Source: Leisingera sp. S132
GTDB taxonomy: Bacteria > Pseudomonadota > Alphaproteobacteria > Rhodobacterales > Rhodobacteraceae
DNA: 64,000 nt
NCBI RefSeq assembly: GCF_025144465.1
Contig: NZ_CP083553.1
Coordinates: 330,501-394,500 of the forward strand
Reading direction: 5' to 3'
Shown: positions 10,123 to 18,560 of the stretch, in pieces
Layout: the number at the start of each line of letters is the position of its first letter
Position numbering within the stretch: the first letter of the stretch is position 1
The notes under the pieces: model-generated
Told to the model about the DNA's origin: nothing
Databases searched by the model: none
Seen by the model: only the letters and a program-made list of their open reading frames with translations
Position numbers and translations under genes: made by a program

Positions 10123-10165
10123 AAAGCCCCCCGCTGAGCAATCAGCGGGGGGCTTTCTTGTTTTT
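10123..10165. terminator. Strong bidirectional terminator after rplP
   Basis: A near-perfect 15-bp stem (AAAGCCCCCCGCTGA / TCAGCGGGGGGCTTT) has a 4-nt loop, a T-rich tail on the right and an A-run on the left. It can stop rplP transcripts and those of the convergent DUF2145 gene, ending the first ribosomal segment. Confidence 0.9.
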
Positions 10166-10178
10166 CGGCTGGGGCAGT

Positions 10179-10979
10179 TTATAGCCCCACCGCCCTGTCA
10201 GGCGTGAGCTGGTAGATCTCTGAGGCGAGGTTCCTGGCCCGCAAATAGCGTGCCAGAGAGCCAAAGGTCACGGTTGCAACACCCTTGCCATGATCGGATG
10301 TTGTCAGCGCAGCAGAGGCGGCAGGGGCCAGAAGCCGCTTCAGCCCGCTGATGCGGATCGGCTGGGGGTGAAATTCGGCGGCGACCCGGGCTTTGATCCG
10401 GGCTTTGTCCGTCGTGCCGTAGATGCTTGAGATCAGCAGGTCCAGGGTCAGCTCGTTGCAGTTCTGGAACTGCGTTGTGTTGGGGTTGGACAGCACCGAG
10501 TAATTGGGATTGTGCAGTGCGGGATAGACCGGGCTGGCGATGGCCTTCAGCAATTTGCGCTGCAGGTGCGGGGCGGGGATGATGATGCCCGTATCCAGCG
10601 TGTGGGCGCTTCTGAAGAAGTCTGCGGGCGCCTCTTGCACCAGAGAACTTCGGGTCAGGTCATTCTGGTCCTGATAGAGATTGTACACCCGGTAGCCTTT
10701 AGCGCTGCTGCCATCCGGAGCTTTGATCGTTGAGTACACCCACAGGGCGGTATGCGTGTAGTTCACCCCCTCCGGCAGCGTGTGCGGCGGCCGCCCGGTC
10801 CGGGCGACAATTGCGATACCGGCGCCGCGGGCCGCCAGATCCAGTTGCACCTGATTTGAGAAGGCGGCGGTATCAGAAATGGGCAAATGCGTCTTGCCGG
10901 TTTCGCTGCTGCCAGCCGCAGCAGGGGCGGCATGGAGGGCTGCCGCAGCAGCCATCGCAATGAATATCCGGCGGATCAT
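10179..10979 (-). CDS. DUF2145 family exported protein
   Basis: A 266-residue protein with an N-terminal signal peptide (MIRRIFIAMAAAAALHAAPAAAG). It matches the DUF2145 pattern: RTGRPPHTLPEGVNYTHTALWVY, GYRVYNLYQDQ, QEAPADFF and a conserved cysteine in FQNCNELTLDLL. Members are exported proteins of unknown activity; an H...C arrangement resembling NlpC/P60-like hydrolases is only a guess. The start at 10979 overlaps the stop of the preceding small membrane gene (ATGA), so the two form an operon. The longer frame to 11336 is rejected because it crosses the operator region. Confidence 0.8.
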   Translation of the reverse strand: MIRRIFIAMAAAAALHAAPAAAGSSETGKTHLPISDTAAFSNQVQLDLAARGAGIAIVARTGRPPHTLPEGVNYTHTALWVYSTIKAPDGSSAKGYRVYNLYQDQNDLTRSSLVQEAPADFFRSAHTLDTGIIIPAPHLQRKLLKAIASPVYPALHNPNYSVLSNPNTTQFQNCNELTLDLLISSIYGTTDKARIKARVAAEFHPQPIRISGLKRLLAPAASAALTTSDHGKGVATVTFGSLARYLRARNLASEIYQLTPDRAVGL

Positions 10980-11275
10980 CGGTTGCCCCCTTGTACCGGC
11001 TGCGGGGCTTGCCCCAGGGCAGGGTGGCTGTGGGCATGGCTGTGAGGATGGGGGGAGGCCAGCGCGCCTGCGGACACCACAAGCCCGGCGCCCACCGCCA
11101 GAACGGGAATGGCAACAATCGCCACAGCGGTAGCAGCCGCAGCTTCGCTGCTGGCGGCGGCACTGTATCCGGAATGCTGAAGGCTTTGTGCCGAATGCTG
11201 GGTGCTGGGGCCTGCTGCGGCTTGGGATGCTGCGCAAACCGCCACGGCCGCCAGCAGTTTCTTGGAAATAGGCAT
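10976..11275 (-). CDS. Small Ala/Ser/His-rich exported or membrane protein
   Basis: A 99-residue protein of no recognised family. It has an N-terminal signal-like helix (MPISKKLLAAVAVCAASQAAAG), a second hydrophobic helix at about residues 46-72 (AAAATAVAIVAIPVLAVGAG) and a histidine-rich tail (HPHSHAHSHP) that could bind metal. A GGAG at suitable spacing supports the start at 11275; ATG 11293 is an alternative. It is translationally coupled to the DUF2145 gene. Its promoter carries the GAAC-N3-GTTC repeats, so both should be controlled together. Confidence 0.6.
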   Translation of the reverse strand: MPISKKLLAAVAVCAASQAAAGPSTQHSAQSLQHSGYSAAASSEAAAATAVAIVAIPVLAVGAGLVVSAGALASPHPHSHAHSHPALGQAPQPVQGGNR

Positions 11276-11280
11276 ATTCT

Positions 11281-11356
11281 GAACTCCGTTCATGAACGAT
11301 GTTCAGTATGTTGCGCACCCTGGGTGGCTCTGTCAAATATTTTTTGAACGCCGTTC
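11281..11356 (-). promoter_or_regulatory. Promoter with three GAAC-N3-GTTC operators
   Basis: A consensus -35 TTGACA lies on the minus strand (11336-11331), with a weak -10 about 17 nt on (CAACAT). Inverted repeats GAACTCCGTTC (11281-11291), GAACGATGTTC (11294-11304) and GAACGCCGTTC (11346-11356, extended by A/T runs into a near-perfect 23-nt palindrome) flank it. Centres of the outer two sites are about 52 bp apart, roughly five helical turns. The layout suggests a TetR-type repressor; none is encoded in this window. Confidence 0.65.
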
Positions 11357-11391
11357 AAAAAACCGTCGGCTTCACCGCCGGCCCGATCCGG

Positions 11392-12165
11392 CTAGACGGC
11401 GCCCGTCAGGCCGGAGCCGCTGCCAAGGGCGGGCAGGGGCAGTCTGGCCGCATGCGGAACCAGATGGCCGGGAGCTGCCGCAGGGCTCAGCTTTTCGCTG
11501 GGCTGCGAGAAGCTGAGATTTGTGTCCCCGGCAAGGCTGGCTTGGATGCAGCTGTCCAGATCGCCCCGCTCCTTGAGGTCCGCCGCCAGCGAATGGACGG
11601 CGCCGGGGAAGAGCCAGTGGTGAATATTGCCGCCTTTGGGAAACAGCTGGGCGTGCTGGCCGTCCATGCCCGTGCCGCTGGAGAAGATGAAATACTCCGT
11701 CTCCGGCACGAAGTAGTGGCCCGCGGGCTTCATCGGAAAGCTCTTGATGCTCTTGGAGTACACCCGCCACCGCCTGTCGCCGGGCGCGGCCTCCGGATCG
11801 ACGCTGAACTGCGGCACAAAGGCAATTGACCGCTCAATTGGCAAGAAGGCGCTTGCAACGATGGCCAGGTAGCCGCCCATGCTGTTGCCGATCGAAAACA
11901 GGGTGCAGCCCCCTGCCGCCTCCAGAACGGTTCTGGTCAGCGCGTCCCAATCCAGACGGTTCCCCCAGGACCGGGTCTTGTCGTAGCAAAAGATGACATT
12001 GCTGCAATTGCGTCCGGAGCCGGCAAATTCGGGCTGCTGCACGTCGATCAGCTCCACCGCCTGTCCTATGCCGGGAAAAGACAACAGCACGGTGCCCCCT
12101 GCCGGAACGGGCCCTGGCTTCAGGGTTTCCAGCCGCAAAGTGTCGTCTTCGTAAATGATGTGCAT
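11392..12165 (-). CDS. Alpha/beta hydrolase
   Basis: A 257-residue protein with a nucleophile elbow GNSMGG at about residues 93-98 and a C-terminal histidine candidate in FPGAVHSLA, the serine-hydrolase pattern. An N-terminal strand precedes the LLSFPGIGQ oxyanion region. The substrate is unknown; small esterases and peptidases with this short fold occur near surface-polysaccharide or secretion genes, but nothing here fixes a role. The tail after residue ~235 is low-complexity. It is a single gene upstream of the operator region and separated from the DUF2145 operon. Confidence 0.7.
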   Translation of the reverse strand: MHIIYEDDTLRLETLKPGPVPAGGTVLLSFPGIGQAVELIDVQQPEFAGSGRNCSNVIFCYDKTRSWGNRLDWDALTRTVLEAAGGCTLFSIGNSMGGYLAIVASAFLPIERSIAFVPQFSVDPEAAPGDRRWRVYSKSIKSFPMKPAGHYFVPETEYFIFSSGTGMDGQHAQLFPKGGNIHHWLFPGAVHSLAADLKERGDLDSCIQASLAGDTNLSFSQPSEKLSPAAAPGHLVPHAARLPLPALGSGSGLTGAV

Positions 12166-12361
12166 GATCCAATGCCTTCGCTTCTGCGGTTCCCGATGGA
12201 TCTTGCACAGGGGTGGTTAAATTGCGGTAAGCCAGCAGGGGCAATGTGTCCCGCGCCACGGCGCCGATGCCGGTCCGGGGGTGGCAATGGCGGGTGGTAA
12301 ATGCCACTTCCGCCGGCAGCGCCGCGTCCCTGCGGTCATCGGCTGCAGTATCCCTTAGGGG
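12166..12361. other. Intergenic, promoter side of the hydrolase gene
   Basis: No coding signal was found. It presumably holds the minus-strand hydrolase promoter and the 3' end of the next minus-strand gene. Confidence 0.4.
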
Positions 12362-13057
12362 CTAACCTGACAGGCGTCCAATACCCCAGAAATCACAGGT
12401 GTCCTCCTCGGCATAAAACCCCTCAAAATATGCCTCTGGCCGTGCCTTTTGCAGGCTGCTGCTGGTCTGGCAGATCAGGTAGTAGTGATAGTCAGTGTAA
12501 ATCGTGCAGTAAAAGGACAAGTCTGCAGGCCAAAGCTCCACCCAGTCGCACTCTTGCGATTTGTCCAGCAGATCATGTGCCGGAAGCCTGGACTGCGATA
12601 CTCCCCAATGCCCTGCGGCAACAACCTCCTGATGCCCAAGCGCTTGGACGAACGCGCCCATCGACAGCTCCAGCAGCGGCGAGGCACGGCCTTCGTCCGG
12701 CGGATAGATGCTGCGGGCCGCGCAAGCCCTGAGCATATGCTCTGTCTCTTCCGGGCAGGCGAATTCAGGCGGCAGGCGCTTGGACCCTGTCAAACGGAGC
12801 GCGCGGTTGACCTGCCGGATGGAGGCAAAGCCGCACATGTCTGCGATTTCCTGCCAGGAGACGCCGCAGGATGGCCCTTGCGTCTTGGCAGTCTTCAGCA
12901 CGCTTTCCGGTATCCAGTCGCCGTTCTTCCACGGAGGGTGGCCCGGCAGCCTGAGAAACGGATTGAGGGCAACGAACACGGACTGGAAATCCCTTGCGAA
13001 CCATTGCCTGTAGGGCGTTTCGTCCTGACCAGGGTAAGAGAACGGAGCTGTTTCCAA
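12362..13057 (-). CDS. Hypothetical protein
   Basis: The frame codes for about 231 residues if started at a TTG (13057) preceded by AAAAGG; no ATG gives a full-length product, and the frame stays open to 13237, overlapping the divergent gene. No family is recognised. The protein is soluble, tryptophan-rich and has conserved-looking pieces WFARDFQSVFVALNPF and SWQEIADMCGFASIRQVNRAL, the latter resembling a helix-turn-helix. It could be a DNA-binding or sensor protein; function unknown. It stands alone between the hydrolase and a divergent oxygenase gene. Confidence 0.5.
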   Translation of the reverse strand: METAPFSYPGQDETPYRQWFARDFQSVFVALNPFLRLPGHPPWKNGDWIPESVLKTAKTQGPSCGVSWQEIADMCGFASIRQVNRALRLTGSKRLPPEFACPEETEHMLRACAARSIYPPDEGRASPLLELSMGAFVQALGHQEVVAAGHWGVSQSRLPAHDLLDKSQECDWVELWPADLSFYCTIYTDYHYYLICQTSSSLQKARPEAYFEGFYAEEDTCDFWGIGRLSG

Positions 13058-13170
13058 GTCAAATTGCCTTTTGCCAATATGGCCGGAGGTTAGGGCGCAG
13101 CAGCTATTGCCGCAAGCGGGCCTGCAATTGCTGCATTGGTTCCCGTGCAGAGCTGCGCTAAGACGGCGCC

Positions 13171-13791
13171 ATGGCTCAGATTGAATCGCTCTTCGTGACC
13201 CGTCTTTATCGCGCGCAGCTGTCCGAATACGGACCATCGGTTGACGCGCAGGAACTGGAAAACTCCTGCTTCGTGATCGCCGGCGACGACGATGCCGGCC
13301 AGGACTGGTGCGAGGAGAACGGCTACCCCGGTTATACCTCCTATGCCTCGCTGACCGATCTGCCCTGGCGGTTCCCGATCTTTGCCGATCTGGTGAAATC
13401 GCTGGACCAGCACGTCGCTGCCTTTGCCAAGGACCTGGAGTTCGACCTGGACGGGCGCGAACTGAAGCTGGAGGATCTCTGGATCAACATCCTGCCCGAG
13501 GGCGGCACCCATTCCAGCCATCTGCACCCGCATTCGGTGATTTCCGGCACCACCTATGTGTCGATGCCAGACGGCGCCTCGGCGCTCAAGCTGGAGGACC
13601 CGCGCTCCGCCCGGATGATGGCGGCGCCCACCCGTACCAAAGACGCCCGGCGCGAGCTGCAGCCCTTCATCTACATGAAGCCGGACGTGGGTGACGTGCT
13701 GTTGTGGGAAAGCTGGCTGCGCCACGAGGTGCCGATGAACATGGCCGAGGACGAGCGGATTTCGGTGAGCTTCAATTACAAGTGGGAGTGA
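13171..13791 (+). CDS. TIGR02466-type putative 2OG-Fe(II) oxygenase
   Basis: A 206-residue protein with the double-stranded beta-helix pattern of the TIGR02466 group. The iron-binding region THSSHLHPHSVISGTTYV is followed by WLRHEVPMNMAEDERISVSFNY, giving an H...H...R arrangement for Fe(II) and 2-oxoglutarate. These enzymes probably hydroxylate a protein or small molecule; the substrate is unknown. It is the first plus-strand gene of the block inserted between rplP and rpmC. Confidence 0.8.
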   Translation: MAQIESLFVTRLYRAQLSEYGPSVDAQELENSCFVIAGDDDAGQDWCEENGYPGYTSYASLTDLPWRFPIFADLVKSLDQHVAAFAKDLEFDLDGRELKLEDLWINILPEGGTHSSHLHPHSVISGTTYVSMPDGASALKLEDPRSARMMAAPTRTKDARRELQPFIYMKPDVGDVLLWESWLRHEVPMNMAEDERISVSFNYKWE

Positions 13792-13833
13792 TTTGCGCTC
13801 CCCTGCGATTCACATGCAAACCGGGCATTGCCA

Positions 13834-14196
13834 ATGTATGACCACGCGCCGGTCGTGCTCCGGGAGGGCGAGCAGATTGTTCATGCTGTCCATGCGCGCA
13901 TTGCGCCCACGCTGACCGAACTTCTGGTCATCGTCCTTTGCGCGCCGCTTGCCTTGGTGGTCTGGCTGTTCGTGCACCGCACATTTCGCTCAGCCACCTA
14001 TGTGATCACCACCCGGCGTGTGCTGGTGGTGGAAAAGCAGGGCGCTTGCAGTGAGGTCGCCATCAAGGACATCCAGCGTCTCAGGACCTTCCGCGGCGCC
14101 ATGATGATCCATGCGGCAGAGACCCGCCTCTGGCTTCCCCGGCTCCCGGACGGCTGGCAGTTCGAAACCATCCTCAACAGGGTGCGGGAATTGTAA
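13834..14196 (+). CDS. Small PH-domain (DUF304-like) membrane protein
   Basis: A 120-residue protein with one strong hydrophobic segment near residues 27-48 (TELLVIVLCAPLALVVWLFV). A bacterial PH-like part follows: YVITTRRVLVVEKQGACSEVAIKDIQRLR, the signature in which a strand 'Y.IT..R' leads into the beta-sandwich. Function unknown; relatives are membrane-associated. ATG 13834 is preferred over the in-frame TTG at 13828. Confidence 0.7.
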   Translation: MYDHAPVVLREGEQIVHAVHARIAPTLTELLVIVLCAPLALVVWLFVHRTFRSATYVITTRRVLVVEKQGACSEVAIKDIQRLRTFRGAMMIHAAETRLWLPRLPDGWQFETILNRVREL

Positions 14197-14246
14197 AAAC
14201 TCCGGGACTCGCCTAGCTTCCCGGAATGGCACTGCGGGAGGTATGG

Positions 14247-15290
14247 ATGGCGCGGCGTTCCCCTTTTGAAATCGGCGGCTTCCACATTCCGCCCGGCACC
14301 CGCCGCACGGTGGACCTGCCGGTCAGCGTGCTGTCGGACCACACGCCGGTCACCATGTCCGCCCATGTGATCCACGGCGCGGAGGAGGGGCCTGCGCTGT
14401 TCGTCTCCGCCGCCATCCACGGCGATGAGGTGATCGGGGTGGAAATCGCCCGCCGCCTGCTGCGCAGCCGCCAGTTCTCGCGGCTCAAGGGCACGCTCAT
14501 TGTGGTGCCGATCGTCAACACGTTCGGCTTCCTCAACCACTCCCGCTACCTGCCGGACAGGCGCGACCTGAACCGCTCCTTCCCGGGCAGCGAGGGCGGG
14601 TCGCTCGCCAGCCGCCTGGCGCATCTGTTTATGACCGAGGTGGTGGCGCGCTGCGATCTGGGCATCGACCTGCATTCCGCCGCCATCCACCGCACCAACA
14701 TGCCGCAGATCCGAGTGTCGCCCAAGTCGCCGGAGACGCTGGCGTATGCCGATGCCTTCGGCGCGCCGGTGGTAATCCGCTCCTCCCTGCGCGACGGCAG
14801 CTTGCGCAAGGAGGCACAGAAGGCGGGCGTCGATATCCTGCTTTATGAGGCGGGGGAGGGGCTGCGGTTCGATGAGCAATCCGCCCGCGTCGGCGTTGCC
14901 GGCATCCTGCGGGTGATGCACGCGCTCGGCATGATCCCCGACGACGGCGTGCCGCTGGCCGAGGCGGTGCCGGTCAAGGCCAGCGACAGCAGCTGGGAGC
15001 GTGCGCCTGCGGGCGGCCTGTTGCGCGCCTACAAGACCACCGGCGAGATGGTGGAGGAGGGCGACGTGCTGGGCATCGTCGCCGACCCTTTCGGCGAGGA
15101 GGAGATGGAGCTGACCGCCAGCCAGCCCGGCCTGATCATCGGCCGCGCCAACATGCCCATCGTCAACGAGGGCGACGCCCTGTTCCACATCGCCAAGGTG
15201 TCCGCGCCGGAAGAGGCCGAGGGCCGCATCGAAAGCTTGAGCGCGCAGCTGGACGGGGCGGCGATGTTTGATGAGGATGAGATCATCTGA
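14247..15290 (+). CDS. Succinylglutamate desuccinylase/aspartoacylase family protein
   Basis: A 347-residue zinc hydrolase of the AstE/AspA (M14-like) family. Zinc ligands are visible in HGDEVIGVE (H and E) and DLHSAA (H), with substrate-binding RDLNRSFPG. The C-terminal third has a biotinyl/lipoyl-like beta region seen in this subgroup. It probably removes an acyl group from an N-acylated amino acid or similar compound; exact substrate unknown. The start at 14247 has GGGAGG five to six nt upstream; ATG 14226 is longer but less supported. Confidence 0.82.
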   Translation: MARRSPFEIGGFHIPPGTRRTVDLPVSVLSDHTPVTMSAHVIHGAEEGPALFVSAAIHGDEVIGVEIARRLLRSRQFSRLKGTLIVVPIVNTFGFLNHSRYLPDRRDLNRSFPGSEGGSLASRLAHLFMTEVVARCDLGIDLHSAAIHRTNMPQIRVSPKSPETLAYADAFGAPVVIRSSLRDGSLRKEAQKAGVDILLYEAGEGLRFDEQSARVGVAGILRVMHALGMIPDDGVPLAEAVPVKASDSSWERAPAGGLLRAYKTTGEMVEEGDVLGIVADPFGEEEMELTASQPGLIIGRANMPIVNEGDALFHIAKVSAPEEAEGRIESLSAQLDGAAMFDEDEII

Positions 15291-15379
15291 CCGCTCCGGC
15301 GGCCCGCCAATCTTTCCCTTGCCCCTCCCCCGCGTCTCCTCTATAGGGACCCATCGCTTGCGCCCGGTCCGGCATGGAT

Positions 15380-15489
15380 CAGGGGCAGGTGATTCTTTTT
15401 TGCTGCCCGTTCCGGGCGGTTGACATAACCCACCAGGTAACAAGGTGACCTTCGGGGCCTTCTGGTGCTTTGGACAAGGAACAAAGGCG
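15380..15489 (+). promoter_or_regulatory. Hairpin, TTGACA box and leader before rpmC
   Basis: A GGGCAG/CTGCCC stem lies around 15383-15409. A consensus-like -35 TTGACA lies at 15420-15425, but no good -10 was seen at normal spacing. GACCTTCGGGGCC (15447-15459) is shared with the rplB leader. The second ribosomal segment probably restarts transcription here. Confidence 0.45.
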
Positions 15490-15690
15490 ATGAACGCCAA
15501 TGATCTGCGCGAGAAGACCGTGGATGAACTCCGCGATATGCTCGCATCCCTGAAAAAAGAGAGCTTCAACCTGCGCTTTCAGCAGGCAACCGGTCAGTTG
15601 GAATCGACCTCCGGCATCAAAGCGGCCCGCCGCAATGCTGCCCGCGTCAAGACCATCCTGAACGAAAAAGCCGCAGCAGCGGCCGAATAA
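15490..15690 (+). CDS. rpmC: 50S ribosomal protein L29
   Basis: A 66-residue L29 starting [18 protein letters not shown], a two-helix coiled protein at the exit tunnel near the trigger factor and SRP docking site. An AAGG-type ribosome site precedes ATG 15490; the in-frame upstream extension is untranslated leader. It is followed by rpsQ after 11 nt. It restarts the S10 cluster after the 5 kb interruption. Confidence 0.95.
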   Translation: MNANDLREKTVDELRDMLASLKKESFNLRFQQATGQLESTSGIKAARRNAARVKTILNEKAAAAAE

Positions 15691-15701
15691 GGAGCGACAC
15701 A

Positions 15702-15932
15702 ATGCCCAAACGTATCCTGCAAGGCGTTGTGACCAGCGACGCAAACGCCCAGACCGTCACCGTCTCGGTTGAACGCCGCTTCACGCACCCGGTTCTGAAG
15801 AAAACCATCCGTAAGTCCAAGAAGTACCGGGCTCACGATGAAAAGAACGCTTTCAAGGTCGGCGATTCCGTACGCATCATCGAATGCGCGCCGAAATCGA
15901 AAACGAAACGCTGGGAAGTTCTGGAAGCCTAA
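15702..15932 (+). CDS. rpsQ: 30S ribosomal protein S17
   Basis: A 76-residue S17, an OB-fold primary binding protein of 16S rRNA. It begins [27 protein letters not shown] and keeps the [21 protein letters not shown] block. A GGAGCGACAC leader provides the ribosome site. A perfect hairpin starts immediately after its stop codon. Confidence 0.96.
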   Translation: MPKRILQGVVTSDANAQTVTVSVERRFTHPVLKKTIRKSKKYRAHDEKNAFKVGDSVRIIECAPKSKTKRWEVLEA

Positions 15933-15950
15933 GAGTCTCATCCGAGACTC
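15933..15950 (+). other. Perfect hairpin immediately after rpsQ
   Basis: GAGTCTC-ATCC-GAGACTC begins on the base after the TAA. It has no T-run, so it is more likely an mRNA-stabilising or processing element in the 99-nt rpsQ-rplN gap than a terminator. Confidence 0.55.
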
Positions 15951-16031
15951 CTGGCGGCTAGACTTAACAGTCAGTCGAAACCCTGGGGGATACCAGCACG
16001 CATCGCTGCCCCATAGGTCGGGAGAAACCAC

Positions 16032-16400
16032 ATGATCCAGATGCAAACAAATCTGGATGTTGCTGACAACTCCGGCGCCCGCCGAGTTCAGTGCATCAAG
16101 GTTCTGGGTGGCTCCAAGCGTAAATACGCTTCCGTTGGCGACATCATTGTCGTCTCGGTTAAAGAAGCCATCCCGCGCGGCCGCGTGAAAAAAGGCGACG
16201 TCCGTAAGGCCGTTGTCGTGCGCACCGCCAAAGAAGTCCGCCGCGAAGACGGCACCGCGATCCGTTTTGACCGGAACGCAGCTGTCATCCTGAACAACAA
16301 CAACGAGCCGGTCGGTACCCGTATCTTTGGCCCGGTTGTTCGTGAACTGCGCGCGAAAAACTTCATGAAGATCATCTCGCTGGCTCCGGAGGTGCTGTAA
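16032..16400 (+). CDS. rplN: 50S ribosomal protein L14
   Basis: A 122-residue L14 ([18 protein letters not shown]) at the usual length. It forms an inter-subunit bridge and is the docking site for RsfS. The signature block from [18 protein letters not shown] is intact. It has a longer than usual 99-nt upstream spacer with a hairpin; rplX follows after 2 nt. Confidence 0.98.
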   Translation: MIQMQTNLDVADNSGARRVQCIKVLGGSKRKYASVGDIIVVSVKEAIPRGRVKKGDVRKAVVVRTAKEVRREDGTAIRFDRNAAVILNNNNEPVGTRIFGPVVRELRAKNFMKIISLAPEVL

Positions 16401-16402
16401 TC

Positions 16403-16708
16403 ATGGCTGCGAAACTCCGTAAAGGCGACAAGGTCGTCGTGCTGGCAGGCCGCGATAAGGGCAAGGAAGGCACCATTGCTTCCGTTGACCCGAAAGCCGG
16501 CAAAGCCATCGTCGAAGGCGTGAACATGGCCATCCGCCACACCCGCCAGACCCAAAACAGCCAGGGCGGCCGTCTGCCCAAGGCACTGCCGATCGACCTG
16601 TCGAACCTGGCACTGCTGGACAGCAACGGCAAAGCAACCCGCGTCGGCTTCCGCGAGGAAGACGGCAAGAAGGTGCGCTTCGCCAAGACCACCGGGGAGA
16701 CTGTCTGA
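16403..16708 (+). CDS. rplX: 50S ribosomal protein L24
   Basis: A 101-residue L24 with the N-terminal KOW motif ([19 protein letters not shown]). It is an assembly initiator for the 50S subunit and sits at the tunnel exit. Its stop overlaps the first base of rplE, so the genes are translationally coupled. Confidence 0.97.
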   Translation: MAAKLRKGDKVVVLAGRDKGKEGTIASVDPKAGKAIVEGVNMAIRHTRQTQNSQGGRLPKALPIDLSNLALLDSNGKATRVGFREEDGKKVRFAKTTGETV

Positions 16709-17271
16709 TGCTTGACGCTGCAACCTACACCCCGCGCCTGAAAACTCTTTACAAGGACACCATCCGTGGCGCCCTGAAAGAAGAGTTCGGCTACAAGAAC
16801 GACATGATGCTCCCCAAGCTGGAGAAAATCGTTCTGAACATCGGCTGCGGCCGTGCTGCTGTCAAAGACAGCAAGAAAGCCAAATCCGCCCAGGCCGACC
16901 TGACCGCGATTGCGGGCCAGAAGGCTCTGACCACCGTGGCAAAGAACTCCATCGCCGGCTTCCGCGTTCGCGAAGGCATGCCGATGGGCGCCAAGGTGAC
17001 CCTGCGCGGTGACCGGATGTACGAATTCCTCGACCGTCTGATCACCATCGCGATGCCCCGTATCCGCGACTTCCGCGGTGTTTCGGGCACCTCCTTCGAC
17101 GGCCGCGGCAACTATGCCATGGGCCTGAAAGAGCACATCGTGTTCCCGGAAATCGACTTCGACAAGATCGATGAAGCCTGGGGCATGGACATCGTGATCG
17201 CCACCACCGCGAAAACCGACGCGGAAGCAAAGGCGCTGTTGAAAGCTTTCAACATGCCCTTCAACAGCTAA
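16708..17271 (+). CDS. rplE: 50S ribosomal protein L5
   Basis: A 187-residue L5, which delivers 5S rRNA to the central protuberance. Conserved segments [33 protein letters not shown] and [18 protein letters not shown] are present. The start overlaps the rplX stop (TGATG). It is followed by rpsN after 20 nt. Confidence 0.98.
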   Translation: MLDAATYTPRLKTLYKDTIRGALKEEFGYKNDMMLPKLEKIVLNIGCGRAAVKDSKKAKSAQADLTAIAGQKALTTVAKNSIAGFRVREGMPMGAKVTLRGDRMYEFLDRLITIAMPRIRDFRGVSGTSFDGRGNYAMGLKEHIVFPEIDFDKIDEAWGMDIVIATTAKTDAEAKALLKAFNMPFNS

Positions 17272-17291
17272 GCGCGGGAAGGATAGAGACC

Positions 17292-17597
17292 ATGGCTAAG
17301 AAAAGCATGATCGAACGCGAGAAGAAGCGCGAGCGCCTGGTGGCAAAATACGCCGCAAAGCGTGCCGAGCTGAAAGAAATCGCAAACGACGAATCTCGCC
17401 CGATGGAAGAGCGCTTCAAGGCGCGTCTGAAACTGGCGAAACTGCCGCGCAACTCGTCGGCAACCCGTCTTCACAACCGTTGCCAGCTCACCGGCCGTCC
17501 GCACGCTTACTACCGTAAGCTGAAGGTCAGCCGTATTGCGCTGCGCGAGCTGGGTTCTGCTGGTCAGATCCCCGGCCTGGTGAAATCGAGCTGGTAA
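17292..17597 (+). CDS. rpsN: 30S ribosomal protein S14 (zinc-free type)
   Basis: A 101-residue S14 of the long form lacking CxxC zinc motifs ([17 protein letters not shown] ... [24 protein letters not shown]). It binds 16S rRNA in the 30S head. The zinc-independent form is the usual one in Rhodobacterales. It is followed by rpsH after 13 nt. Confidence 0.97.
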   Translation: MAKKSMIEREKKRERLVAKYAAKRAELKEIANDESRPMEERFKARLKLAKLPRNSSATRLHNRCQLTGRPHAYYRKLKVSRIALRELGSAGQIPGLVKSSW

Positions 17598-17610
17598 GGG
17601 AGAGACTGAT

Positions 17611-18003
17611 ATGAACGATCCTATCGGCGATATGCTCACCCGTATCCGTAACTCTCAGATGCGCGGCAAATCCACCGTCATGACCCCGGCTTCCAAGCTG
17701 CGGGCATGGGTGCTGGATGTGCTGGCAGACGAGGGCTACATCCGCGGTTATGAGAAGATGACTGGTGAAAATGGCCACCCGGCCATCGAAATCAGCCTCA
17801 AGTACTTCGACGGCGAACCTGTCATTCGCGAGCTCAAGCGGGTCTCCAAGCCCGGCCGCCGCGTTTACATGGGCGTCAATGACATCCCGTCGGTCCGCCA
17901 GGGCCTGGGCGTGTCGATTGTCTCCACCCCCAAGGGTGTGATGTCGGACGCAAACGCACGCGCAGCCAACGTTGGCGGCGAAGTGCTTTGCACCGTCTTC
18001 TAA
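17611..18003 (+). CDS. rpsH: 30S ribosomal protein S8
   Basis: A 130-residue S8 ([20 protein letters not shown]), a primary 16S rRNA-binding protein. In enterobacteria S8 also represses the spc operon by binding mRNA near rplE; whether that applies here is unknown. The C-terminal [22 protein letters not shown] is conserved. AGGAGG follows its stop and serves rplF. Confidence 0.98.
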   Translation: MNDPIGDMLTRIRNSQMRGKSTVMTPASKLRAWVLDVLADEGYIRGYEKMTGENGHPAIEISLKYFDGEPVIRELKRVSKPGRRVYMGVNDIPSVRQGLGVSIVSTPKGVMSDANARAANVGGEVLCTVF

Positions 18004-18015
18004 GGAGGCCTCGCA

Positions 18016-18549
18016 ATGTCCCGTATTGGTAAGAAACCGGTCGAACTGCCCAGCGGCGTTTCCGCCTCTGTGTCCGGCCAGACCATCGAAGTGAAAGGCC
18101 CGAAAGGCGCCCGCAGCTTCACCGCAACCGACGACGTCACCCTGACCGTGAACGACAACGTTGTCACCATCGAGCCGCGCGGCAAGTCCAAGCGTGCCCG
18201 TCAGCAGTGGGGCATGTCCCGCACTCAGGTGGCCAACCTCGTGACCGGCGTGACCCAGGGCTTCAAGAAAGAGCTGGAGATCCAGGGTGTGGGTTACCGG
18301 GCTCAGATGCAGGGCAACACCCTGAAACTGAACCTGGGCTACAGCCACGACGTCGACTTCGTTGCACCCGATGGCATCACCATCACCGCACCGAAGCAGA
18401 CCGAAATCGTTGTGGAAGGTATCGACCAGCAGCAGGTGGGCGAAGTGGCGGCGAAAATCCGCGACTGGCGCCGTCCCGAGCCGTACAAAGGCAAGGGCAT
18501 CCGCTACAAGGGCGAATTCATCTTCCGCAAGGAAGGCAAGAAGAAGTAA
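18016..18549 (+). CDS. rplF: 50S ribosomal protein L6
   Basis: A 177-residue L6 ([21 protein letters not shown]), with two related RNA-binding domains, near the GTPase-associated centre. The C-terminal signature [24 protein letters not shown] lies at the end. A strong AAGGAGG ribosome site lies 8-10 nt upstream. It is followed by rplR after 11 nt. Confidence 0.98.
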   Translation: MSRIGKKPVELPSGVSASVSGQTIEVKGPKGARSFTATDDVTLTVNDNVVTIEPRGKSKRARQQWGMSRTQVANLVTGVTQGFKKELEIQGVGYRAQMQGNTLKLNLGYSHDVDFVAPDGITITAPKQTEIVVEGIDQQQVGEVAAKIRDWRRPEPYKGKGIRYKGEFIFRKEGKKK

Positions 18550-18560
18550 GGACCAGCAAA

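Noticed and set aside
11281-11356. LexA/SOS box (GTTC-N7-GTTC) in the GAAC/GTTC repeats
   Set aside because: Direct GTTC-to-GTTC offset is 13, not the 11 needed, and the symmetry is inverted with a 3-nt centre.
15420-15448. Complete sigma-70 promoter before rpmC
   Set aside because: TTGACA is present, but no acceptable -10 hexamer lies at 16-18 nt.
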